From an uncultured Bacteroidales bacterium (GTDB taxonomy: Bacteria > Bacteroidota > Bacteroidia > Bacteroidales > UBA932): 5,051 nucleotides of DNA. Positions within the stretch are counted from its first letter, which is position 1, and each line of letters begins with the position of its first letter. The notes under the pieces were generated by a model. That model ran no database searches. It had not been told where the DNA came from and saw only the letters and a program-made list of their open reading frames with translations. The DNA lies in NCBI GenBank assembly GCA_900546395.1, contig URDD01000111.1, positions 1 to 5,051 of the forward strand, written 5' to 3'. The position numbers and the translations under genes were made by a program. Below are positions 1 to 5,051 of this stretch, piece after piece.

Positions 1-10
1 ACAAAAGATA

Positions 11-32
11 AAGCCGACCTTTGGGCCGGCTT
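11..32 (-). terminator. Probable intrinsic terminator downstream of pyrF, possibly bidirectional
   Basis: A 9-bp stem (11-19 pairing with 24-32, one G-U pair when read on the minus strand) closes a 4-base loop at 20-23. Read on the minus strand, the stem ends in CTT and is followed by a T-rich run (TATCTTTTGT). Read on the plus strand it is followed by CATCTTTTATAT, so it could also serve a gene converging from the left, outside the window. It lies about 100 bases past the pyrF stop, which is rather far, but no better hairpin lies between. The 3' tail is interrupted, so strength is uncertain. Confidence 0.65.
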
Positions 33-133
33 CATCTTTTATATGCATTCGGTACGGAAAAGGAGGCTCTGCGGTACAAAACGGCCTGCGAAACACTTCC
101 AGCCAACTTAAATCAGTAAATACCTGAAAGAGG

Positions 134-976
134 TCAGATTCGCGCCGTAGAAGCAGCCGCATCAGAAGCAGCCTGCGCAAAATCATCACCGGATGATGCG
201 AAGAGTATTCCCCTTGAAGAGTTGATAAGAAGACCTCCCTTGTCATTTGCACCGTACTTTATGACCTCCTCAGCAGAACCTCCCTGCGCTCCCACTCCTG
301 GAACCAGCAGGAAATTGTAAGGACAGAAAGACCTTATTTCGGTAAGTTTGTCTGCTTTTGTAGCCCCAACAACAAACATCATGTTATCTGGGGTGGATAT
401 GGACATCATCTCTTCCATAACAGCCTGATAGAGCGGTTTTCCGTCTTTTTGGGCATTCTGGAACTGATATGCGGAAGCATTTGAAGTCAGAGCCAGGACT
501 ATAGCCCATTTGTCCTTATATTCAAGGAAAGGAGTTACGCTGTCTGCTCCCATATACGGAGCAATAGTCACAGCATCAAAATCCATTGCCTCAAAAAAAG
601 CTTTGGCATACATTCTGGCAGTATTGCCTATGTCTCCCCTCTTGGCATCAGCTATAAGGAAAATCTCCGGATAACGGCTTCTGATATAATCAACAGTAGC
701 TTCGAGGGCTTTCAGACCGTCTGTACCATAGCACTCATAAAAGGCCAGATTCGGCTTATATGCCACACAGTGCGGTGCAGTAGCATCAATAATAGCTTTG
801 TTGAACTCAAGGACACTGCGGGCCTTGCCTTTGAAAAGCTCGCCCTTTACAGCCAGTTCTCCATCTGCCGCAAATGCCTTTACAGATGAAGGCATTTTAT
901 CGAAGTCAACATCCAGGCCTACGCAAAGCATGGTTTTCTTCTTCTGTATCTGCTGGTATAATTCTTCTCTATTCAT
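134..976 (-). CDS. pyrF: Orotidine 5'-phosphate decarboxylase (280 aa)
   Basis: This cytoplasmic enzyme decarboxylates OMP to UMP, the last step of de novo pyrimidine synthesis. The protein reads as the longer bacterial OMP decarboxylase type of about 270-280 residues. Visible marks are CVGLDVD near residues 18-24 (substrate-binding Asp22), the catalytic DAKRGDIGNTA at 110-120 (Asp110, Lys112 and Asp115 form the conserved charged network), VPGVGAQGG at 225-233, and INSSRGILFA at 251-260, whose Arg255 should bind the phosphate. The frame stays open upstream to an ATG at 1102, but the added 42 residues resemble nothing in the family and cross an inverted repeat. The ATG at 976, giving MNREELYQQI, fits the family N-terminus. 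No Shine-Dalgarno sequence precedes it, as is usual in Bacteroidota. The gene stands alone after a 193-base gap and no other pyrimidine genes are in view. The C-terminus is Ala/Ser-rich and probably variable. Confidence 0.96.
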   Translation of the reverse strand: MNREELYQQIQKKKTMLCVGLDVDFDKMPSSVKAFAADGELAVKGELFKGKARSVLEFNKAIIDATAPHCVAYKPNLAFYECYGTDGLKALEATVDYIRSRYPEIFLIADAKRGDIGNTARMYAKAFFEAMDFDAVTIAPYMGADSVTPFLEYKDKWAIVLALTSNASAYQFQNAQKDGKPLYQAVMEEMMSISTPDNMMFVVGATKADKLTEIRSFCPYNFLLVPGVGAQGGSAEEVIKYGANDKGGLLINSSRGILFASSGDDFAQAASDAAASTARI

Positions 977-983
977 CACTGAT

Positions 984-1041
984 AAGTTTCGCAAGTTTGG
1001 ATTTATACTTATTTGAAGAAGGTGACGGGCTTGCGAAACTT
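984..1041. repeat. Perfect 12-bp inverted repeat with 34-base spacer, upstream of pyrF
   Basis: The plus strand reads AAGTTTCGCAAG at 984-995 and its exact reverse complement CTTGCGAAACTT at 1030-1041. The bases just outside and inside the arms do not pair, so the match is exactly 12 bp. The arm nearer pyrF ends 7 bases before the proposed ATG at 976. It could be a pair of operator half-sites or, in the mRNA leader, a stem that limits ribosome access. No regulator is encoded nearby and the function is unknown. Confidence 0.6.
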
Positions 1042-1120
1042 TTCCCCTCGCACTATCTTCTTTTATCTGTTCACTGCAAATGTCCGCCGGATAGTTTGCC
1101 AATTGTTCCCGGCTTCCACC

Positions 1121-1149
1121 TTAATCCCCTCTCTTGGAGAGGGGATTAA
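1121..1149. repeat. REP-like palindromic hairpin (Bacteroidota CCCCTCTC type)
   Basis: A perfect 13-bp stem (TTAATCCCCTCTC at 1121-1133, its complement at 1137-1149) closes a 3-base loop. It lies 21 bases past the dipeptidase stop. No T-run follows on either strand, so it is not a classic intrinsic terminator, although it could protect the 3' end of the dipeptidase mRNA or slow polymerase. The plus-strand stretch from about 1115, CTTCCACCTTAATCCCC, resembles from memory the dispersed Bacteroidota repeat form CCTCACCCCTAATCCCCTCTCC, which occurs in many intergenic copies. Only one copy is in this window, so the assignment to a repeat family is an inference. Confidence 0.6.
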
Positions 1150-1169
1150 TATCGACATTAAAGTAACTT

Positions 1170-2522
1170 CTAATAATATCTGTAGAACAGCGAGATTGCT
1201 TCCATTCCCTTGAAAAGCTGGCTGAGCAGGTAGCTTTCGTTTGGAGAGTGTATCGTATCCCTTTCAAGGCCGAAACCCATAAGAAGCGGATCAATCTCAA
1301 GTATCCTCTGCAGGTCAGCCAGGATAGGAATACTTCCTCCTCCCCTGCTCGGAACCGGCTCTATTCCATATACTTCAGTCATGGCTTTGGATGCAGCCTG
1401 ATATGCAGGTGATGAAATAGGAATCAGGAAGCCGTTACCGCCATGACAAGGAGTGACCTCTACCTTTACATAATCAGGTGCAATAGCCTTGAAATGCTCC
1501 ATGAAGAGTCGTGTGATAGTCTCGCTGTCCTGGTTAGGCACAAGTCTCATTGAAATCTTCGCGTGCGCCACAGACGGGAGCACTGTCTTGGCGCCTTCTC
1601 CTGTATATCCGCCCCAGATACCGTTTACATCCAGTGACGGCCTGATACCTGCCCTTTCAAGAGATGTGTAGCCCTTCTCACCCTTGACTTCCTTTATGTC
1701 AAGGAATGACTTATATTCTTCAAGGTCAAAAGGAGCACGGGCAAGTTTGGCCCTGTCTTCATCTGAAAGCTCAACCACATCATCATAGAAACCTTTCACA
1801 GTTATATGACCGTCCTTGTCAATCAGGGATGAAATCATATCACACAGCACATTTATAGGGTTTGCGACAGCTCCGCCGTAATGTCCTGAATGCAGGTCCT
1901 TGTTAGGACCGGTAACCTTAACCTCTACATAAGACAGTCCTCTCATGCCACAGTTGATAGAAGGCACGGTCTCGGAAATCATCGTTGTATCTGACACAAG
2001 GATAATGTCTGCTTTCAACATATCCTTGTGATCCCTGGCCCAGGCTGCAAGCGAAGGACTTCCTATCTCTTCCTCACCCTCAAGAATGAACTTGACATTA
2101 TGTTTCAAAAGTCCTTCCCTGACCATGAACTCAAAAGCCTTGATATGCATGAAGAGCTGGCCCTTGTCATCATTGGCGCCTCTGGCATAAATGGCTCCGT
2201 CACGTATTTCAGGCTCGAACGGGTCTGATTTCCACAAATCAAGAGGATCGACAGGCTGCACGTCATAGTGGCCGTAAACCAGAACTGTAGGCAGCGAAGG
2301 GTCTGCTATCTTTTCTCCGAAAACTACAGGGTGTCCTGCCGTCTCCAGCACCTCGGCCTTATCAGCACCTGCTTCCATCAAAAGCTCTACAAGTCTGTCT
2401 GCACAGCGTCTCATATCCGGCTTGTGGACTTCGAGCGAACTTACTGAAGGTATTCTGAGAAGGGAAAAAAGTTCTGAAAGAAACCTTTCCCTGTTTTGTT
2501 CGATATACTGTTTCATTTCCAT
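1170..2522 (-). CDS. M20-family metallodipeptidase, CNDP2-like (450 aa)
   Basis: A zinc-dependent (or other divalent metal) exopeptidase of family M20, probably cleaving dipeptides or short peptides in the cytoplasm; there is no signal peptide or membrane segment. All expected active-site residues are present: His85 and Asp87 in GHYDVQP, the bridging Asp118 in RGANDDKGQ, the general base Glu151 and metal ligand Glu152 in EGEEEIGS, Asp178 in VSDTT, and His425 in IHSPNE. The dimerisation (lid) domain, from about residue 195 to 360, starts after CGMRG and carries LHSGHYGG with His211, which in relatives reaches into the partner's active site. SRGGGSIPI at 392-400 is the conserved substrate loop. 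Length matches the CNDP/dipeptidase branch. The start at 2522 gives MEMKQYIEQN; a second ATG two codons later is equally possible. The leader is AT-rich without a Shine-Dalgarno sequence. It has its own likely promoter and follows a strong terminator. The exact substrate cannot be told from sequence. Confidence 0.93.
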   Translation of the reverse strand: MEMKQYIEQNRERFLSELFSLLRIPSVSSLEVHKPDMRRCADRLVELLMEAGADKAEVLETAGHPVVFGEKIADPSLPTVLVYGHYDVQPVDPLDLWKSDPFEPEIRDGAIYARGANDDKGQLFMHIKAFEFMVREGLLKHNVKFILEGEEEIGSPSLAAWARDHKDMLKADIILVSDTTMISETVPSINCGMRGLSYVEVKVTGPNKDLHSGHYGGAVANPINVLCDMISSLIDKDGHITVKGFYDDVVELSDEDRAKLARAPFDLEEYKSFLDIKEVKGEKGYTSLERAGIRPSLDVNGIWGGYTGEGAKTVLPSVAHAKISMRLVPNQDSETITRLFMEHFKAIAPDYVKVEVTPCHGGNGFLIPISSPAYQAASKAMTEVYGIEPVPSRGGGSIPILADLQRILEIDPLLMGFGLERDTIHSPNESYLLSQLFKGMEAISLFYRYY

Positions 2523-2577
2523 ATTTTTTAGTGTTTACGTGTTTCAGGTCCTTGTCTGAAATAATCCAAACAACTTT

Positions 2578-2608
2578 TAAAGATATGGAAAATTATTGTT
2601 TTCTGCAA
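2578..2608 (-). promoter_or_regulatory. Possible Bacteroidota-type promoter for the dipeptidase gene
   Basis: On the minus strand TATCTTTA (2578-2585) matches the Bacteroides -7 consensus TAnnTTTG at all specified positions but the last. A TTG (2606-2608) lies 20 bases upstream, at the usual spacing for the -33 element. Transcription would start near 2571, giving a leader of roughly 50 bases before the ATG at 2522. It sits just after the terminator of the preceding gene, where a promoter is needed. The motifs are short and the region is AT-rich, so a chance match is possible. Confidence 0.45.
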
Positions 2609-2638
2609 TCAGTCTGATGCTTAAATTTTCTATAATAC

Positions 2639-2670
2639 AAAAAAGCCGGATCAAATCAATTTGACCCGGC
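2639..2670 (-). terminator. Strong intrinsic terminator of the lipoprotein gene
   Basis: On the minus strand GCCGGGTCAAA pairs with TTTGATCCGGC (11 bp including one G-U pair) around a 4-base loop within 2645-2670, and is followed at once by six T residues (2639-2644). It lies 22 bases past the lipoprotein stop codon. This is the clearest terminator in the window and separates the lipoprotein gene from the dipeptidase gene. Confidence 0.92.
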
Positions 2671-2692
2671 CGGATTATTTGCTGACAATAAA

Positions 2693-3664
2693 TTAGTTGT
2701 TCTTCACGAGTGAAAGACCAAGCCTGAAGTCAGTAGTATTTTTCCACTCACCGCCAAGAGACTGGAACAAGACTCCGATAATTTGCATATCTTGAGGAAT
2801 CATATTGTTCTCCATAAGCGCTCCGAAAACAAGCATCAAATCATTTGACTCGATAGGAAATCCCCAGTCAGGATCAACTTCACCTGTTTCTCTCATTGTA
2901 AAGAGAGAATCAAATTCAGTCTTAGGCAAATAGAGACAAGTCTTGCCATCCTTTTCCTCTGCCTTCATAGGGATTCCGTTCAAAACCCAGCTCTGGAACT
3001 GTTTGATAGTCTCATTCGAGATAAGATTCATCTTTTCACCCAAAATAGCTGCAAGCATGCCCTTTACAGCTTCCGGCTCCTGCTTTACAAGTTCCATTAT
3101 CATGTCTGCAATAGCAGATCCGTCAGAACCTGTTGCAGCTCCGATAATCGCAGCAAGATCAAGCTTTACATTGAAAACTCCGTTAGTCTCTGACCATGCA
3201 GCAAGTCCGTCTGCAGAAGAAACCATAGCACCGACATTTTCGCTGAGAGCCTTTACTGCTGCCTCTGTAGGAAACTTAAAATCGGGATTCATTGATCCCA
3301 TTGACCATTTCATAAGGCTGTCCTGCCCGCTGATAACAGGTTTCTCTACATACGAAGCGCAGAGATTTCCGTCTGCCTTCAATTCTATGGATCCGAGTAC
3401 CTGAGGAAGCATGGCCCCTCCCATCATGCGGAAAATATTTGCCATATTTTCAGTAGATTCATTTCCGCTCCACACAGTATAAAGAGGAGAAGATACAGGA
3501 AGATTCTTTTCACCTTCTGTCTTATAAGTATCAAGTCTGTAGGTTCCTACCATTGGATGCGTCGGGACCTCACCTTCTCCACCGTTTTTACCGGAATCAT
3601 CACAAGATGACACAATAGCCGTCATACTAACCATAACGGCCAACATTTTGAAAATCTTTTTCAT
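2693..3664 (-). CDS. Putative lipoprotein of unknown function (323 aa)
   Basis: I do not recognise a named family. The N-terminus is a clear lipoprotein signal: MKKIFK, a hydrophobic stretch to about residue 18, then the lipobox VSSC with Cys21 as the lipidated residue. The mature protein begins CDDSGKNGGEGE, a flexible acidic and Gly-rich linker. Acidic residues just after the Cys are known in Bacteroidota to favour export to the cell surface, so an outer-membrane, possibly surface-exposed, location is inferred. After the linker, GTYRLDTYK (40-48), IELKADGNLCASYV (93-106) and AAWSETNGVFNVKLDL (155-170) have the alternating, Gly/Trp-punctuated look of short beta strands in lipocalin-like lipoproteins. 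Residues 171-230 look helical. Apart from Cys21 there are two Cys (102, 243). The start at 3664 is fixed by the signal peptide; the upstream region is AT-rich with no Shine-Dalgarno sequence. It is probably monocistronic, with a hairpin before it and a strong terminator after it. Confidence 0.85.
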   Translation of the reverse strand: MKKIFKMLAVMVSMTAIVSSCDDSGKNGGEGEVPTHPMVGTYRLDTYKTEGEKNLPVSSPLYTVWSGNESTENMANIFRMMGGAMLPQVLGSIELKADGNLCASYVEKPVISGQDSLMKWSMGSMNPDFKFPTEAAVKALSENVGAMVSSADGLAAWSETNGVFNVKLDLAAIIGAATGSDGSAIADMIMELVKQEPEAVKGMLAAILGEKMNLISNETIKQFQSWVLNGIPMKAEEKDGKTCLYLPKTEFDSLFTMRETGEVDPDWGFPIESNDLMLVFGALMENNMIPQDMQIIGVLFQSLGGEWKNTTDFRLGLSLVKNN

Positions 3665-3703
3665 AATAATTGAAATTAGTTAAAAACCTTATTTATTATA
3701 AAC

Positions 3704-3722
3704 ACGCCGGACGCCCCGGCAT
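3704..3722 (-). terminator. Candidate terminator hairpin downstream of clpX
   Basis: On the minus strand ATGCCGG (3716-3722) pairs with CCGGCGT (3704-3710), a 7-bp stem with one T-G pair and a 5-base loop. It is followed by GTTTATAATAAATAAGG, only a weak T-run. It lies about 60 bases past the clpX stop and 40 bases before the lipoprotein start, so it may end the clpP-clpX transcript, possibly incompletely. I found no convincing -33/-7 promoter for the lipoprotein in this 117-base gap, so some read-through from clpX is possible. Confidence 0.5.
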
Positions 3723-3781
3723 TAATCTACTTATAACCATTTTATGGAAAAGGACATTCCAATACACCCAAACCCCTGCTA

Positions 3782-4996
3782 CTAACGATCCAGATGTGCT
3801 TTCGCATACTCTACTGTAAGATCGAAAGTCTTCTTTCTGGAAGATGGAGCCTCATACATGGCATCTGTCATTATCTGTTCGCAGATGGAGCGTAGCCCCC
3901 TTGCTCCCAGTTTGTTCTCAATAGCAGTATCCACTATGAGTTCAAGCACTCCAGGCTCTACAGTAAGCTTTATGCCGTCAAGTTCGAACATTTTCTCATA
4001 CTGCCTGATAATGGCATTCTTCGGCTCGGTAAGAATCCGAAGAAGAGCGGCCCTGTCAAGATGGTCAAGATAAGTGATGACAGGAAGCCTTCCTATTATC
4101 TCGGGAATAAGACCGTAGGAACGCAAATCCTGGGCAGAAACATACTGGAGGAGATTGTCCTTATCTACTTTCTGCTTGTTCGTTGCACCATATCCTATGA
4201 CCTGGGTATTCATTCTCTGCGCTATACGCCTTTCTATTCCCTCGAAAGCACCGCCACAGATGAAAAGTATATTCTGTGTATTTACATGTATGAACTCCTG
4301 CTCGGGATGCTTGCGGCCTCCCTTTGGCGGAACATTCACCACATTGCCTTCAAGAAGCTTCAGCATAGCCTGCTGGACTCCCTCTCCGGACACATCCCTT
4401 GTAATGGATGGGTTGTCGCTCTTGCGGGCAATCTTGTCTATTTCGTCAATGAAGACGATTCCCCTTTCAGCAAGCTCGACATCATAGTCAGCCTCCTGAA
4501 GCAGACGGGTAAGGATACTTTCCACATCCTCTCCCACATATCCCGCTTCTGTAAGGACAGTCGCATCCACGATGGTGAAAGGCACCTGGAGAAGCCTTGC
4601 TATAGTCTTTGCTATCAATGTCTTTCCAGTACCGGTAGGACCTACCATCAGAATGTTTGACTTCTCGAGTTCAAGCTCTGATGTATCCCCAAGGTTATGG
4701 TTGATACGCTTGTAATGGTTATAGACAGCCACGGAAAGAAGCTTCTTTGCCCTGTCCTGGCCGATAACATACTGGTCGAGATATGCATGTATCTCCTTAG
4801 GCTTCATTATCTTGTCCACTTTGCCGTGGCTTTTGTGCGAAGCCTGCTGCATACTCCCTACATATTCGCTGCAAAGTTTGATACAGTCACTGCAAATACA
4901 GGAGTCCAAACCCTGAAGCAGGAGCGGTACTTCATTCTCGCTCCTGCCACAAAACATGCAATATCTGCTGTCTTTACTATTTTTTCCTTTAGCCAT
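3782..4996 (-). CDS. clpX: ATP-dependent Clp protease ATP-binding subunit ClpX (404 aa)
   Basis: An AAA+ unfoldase that forms a hexamer, recognises tagged or native substrates, and threads them into the ClpP chamber in the cytoplasm. The N-terminal zinc-binding domain shows Cys13-x2-Cys16 and Cys35-x2-Cys38 with the same 18-residue spacing as in E. coli. The AAA+ core has Walker A GPTGTGKT (119-126), pore-1 loop GYVG (152-155), Walker B with IVFIDEID (Asp184, Glu185), pore-2 segment RDVSGEGVQQ (200-209), RKH loop (228-230), the arginine-finger region GLIPEIIGRLPV (Arg303) and sensor 2 GARGLRS (Arg366). The ClpP-docking loop reads IGY (267-269) instead of the common IGF, an aromatic replacement that should still bind. 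The length is near the usual 410-425. The ATG overlaps the stop of the upstream reading frame (TAATG), so translation is probably coupled to clpP. No part appears broken. Confidence 0.98.
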   Translation of the reverse strand: MAKGKNSKDSRYCMFCGRSENEVPLLLQGLDSCICSDCIKLCSEYVGSMQQASHKSHGKVDKIMKPKEIHAYLDQYVIGQDRAKKLLSVAVYNHYKRINHNLGDTSELELEKSNILMVGPTGTGKTLIAKTIARLLQVPFTIVDATVLTEAGYVGEDVESILTRLLQEADYDVELAERGIVFIDEIDKIARKSDNPSITRDVSGEGVQQAMLKLLEGNVVNVPPKGGRKHPEQEFIHVNTQNILFICGGAFEGIERRIAQRMNTQVIGYGATNKQKVDKDNLLQYVSAQDLRSYGLIPEIIGRLPVITYLDHLDRAALLRILTEPKNAIIRQYEKMFELDGIKLTVEPGVLELIVDTAIENKLGARGLRSICEQIMTDAMYEAPSSRKKTFDLTVEYAKAHLDR

Positions 4997-5051
4997 TATT
5001 TGTTTTTCTTGTTAAGGATTTCGAGTAACATACCATAATCGAGAGCATCGG
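4996..5051 (-). CDS. clpP: Partial: C-terminal end of probable ClpP protease subunit
   Basis: Only the last 17 codons and stop are in the window; the gene continues beyond the right edge. The frame reads DALDYGMLLEILNKKNK then TAA. This fits the end of ClpP, where a segment like EALDYGMIDEVL followed by a short basic tail is typical. The one notable change is Leu where the family usually has Asp (YGMLLEIL against YGMIDEVL). The TAA shares its last A with the clpX ATG, and clpP directly before clpX is a very common arrangement. The catalytic Ser, His and Asp lie outside the window, so the call rests on this short tail and the neighbour. Confidence 0.72.
   Translation of the reverse strand, partial: DALDYGMLLEILNKKNK

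Noticed and set aside
61..66. AGGAGG, a perfect Shine-Dalgarno-like motif on the plus strand
   Set aside because: No start codon follows at a usable distance and no open frame begins there; Bacteroidota rarely use such sites.
85..97. CCTGCGAAACACTT-like segment past pyrF, resembling the CTTGCGAAACTT repeat arm
   Set aside because: It needs an inserted pair of bases and a mismatch to align, so a chance resemblance is more likely than a third copy.
1062..1110. Possible pyrF promoter: minus-strand GACATTTG with an upstream TTG
   Set aside because: The -7-like element lacks the first T and the spacing to TTG is only about 15 bases, too short for the Bacteroides consensus.
1086..1113. GCCGG...CCGGC inverted repeat in the dipeptidase-pyrF gap
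   Set aside because: Only a 5-bp stem with an 18-base loop; too weak to call a structure by itself.
2943..3404. 153-codon open frame on the plus strand
   Set aside because: It lies wholly antisense within the lipoprotein gene, has Ser/Ala/Pro-rich composition typical of a shadow frame, and shows no recognisable motif or start signal.
4061..4660. 199-codon open frame on the plus strand
   Set aside because: It is antisense to the most conserved part of clpX, which explains its openness; its translation shows no coherent domain.
1..5051. Search for a novel multi-gene system, CRISPR array, prophage, transposase or RNA gene
   Set aside because: The coding space is filled by recognisable housekeeping genes plus one lipoprotein. 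I saw no direct-repeat array, tRNA-like fold, integrase or transposase, and no defence-type gene cluster.

Overview
The window looks like an ordinary chromosomal segment of a Bacteroidota bacterium, probably of the order Bacteroidales. The reasons are AT-rich, Shine-Dalgarno-poor leaders before every start codon, a lipoprotein with an acidic Cys-Asp-Asp start to its mature part, a plausible Bacteroides-type -33/-7 promoter, and a hairpin resembling the CCCCTCTC...GAGAGGGG intergenic repeats common in this phylum. The protein sequences also read as Bacteroidota-like. The exact genus cannot be read from the sequence.

All recognisable genes lie on the minus strand, so transcription runs from right to left. 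At the right edge is the last 17 codons of a probable clpP. Its stop codon overlaps the start of clpX (TAATG), giving a coupled clpP-clpX pair that encodes the peptidase and the unfoldase of the ClpXP protease. A GC-rich hairpin follows clpX. Next comes a 323-residue lipoprotein of unknown function, closed by a strong intrinsic terminator at 2639-2670. After a probable promoter (2578-2608) comes a 450-residue cytoplasmic M20-family dipeptidase with all metal and catalytic residues visible. A 193-base gap holding a REP-like hairpin and a perfect, widely spaced 12-bp inverted repeat then leads to pyrF (orotidine 5'-phosphate decarboxylase, 280 residues). A hairpin near the left edge probably ends that transcript.

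Functionally the genes are housekeeping: protein quality control (ClpXP), peptide hydrolysis (M20 peptidase, which could act on the products of proteases such as ClpXP, though nothing shows a direct link) and UMP synthesis (PyrF). Terminators or gaps of 117-193 bases separate the units after clpP-clpX, so they are probably transcribed separately. I see no phage, transposon, CRISPR, tRNA, rRNA or defence genes, and no new multi-gene system. The items most worth a second look are the spaced inverted repeat upstream of pyrF, the REP-like hairpin and the orphan lipoprotein.
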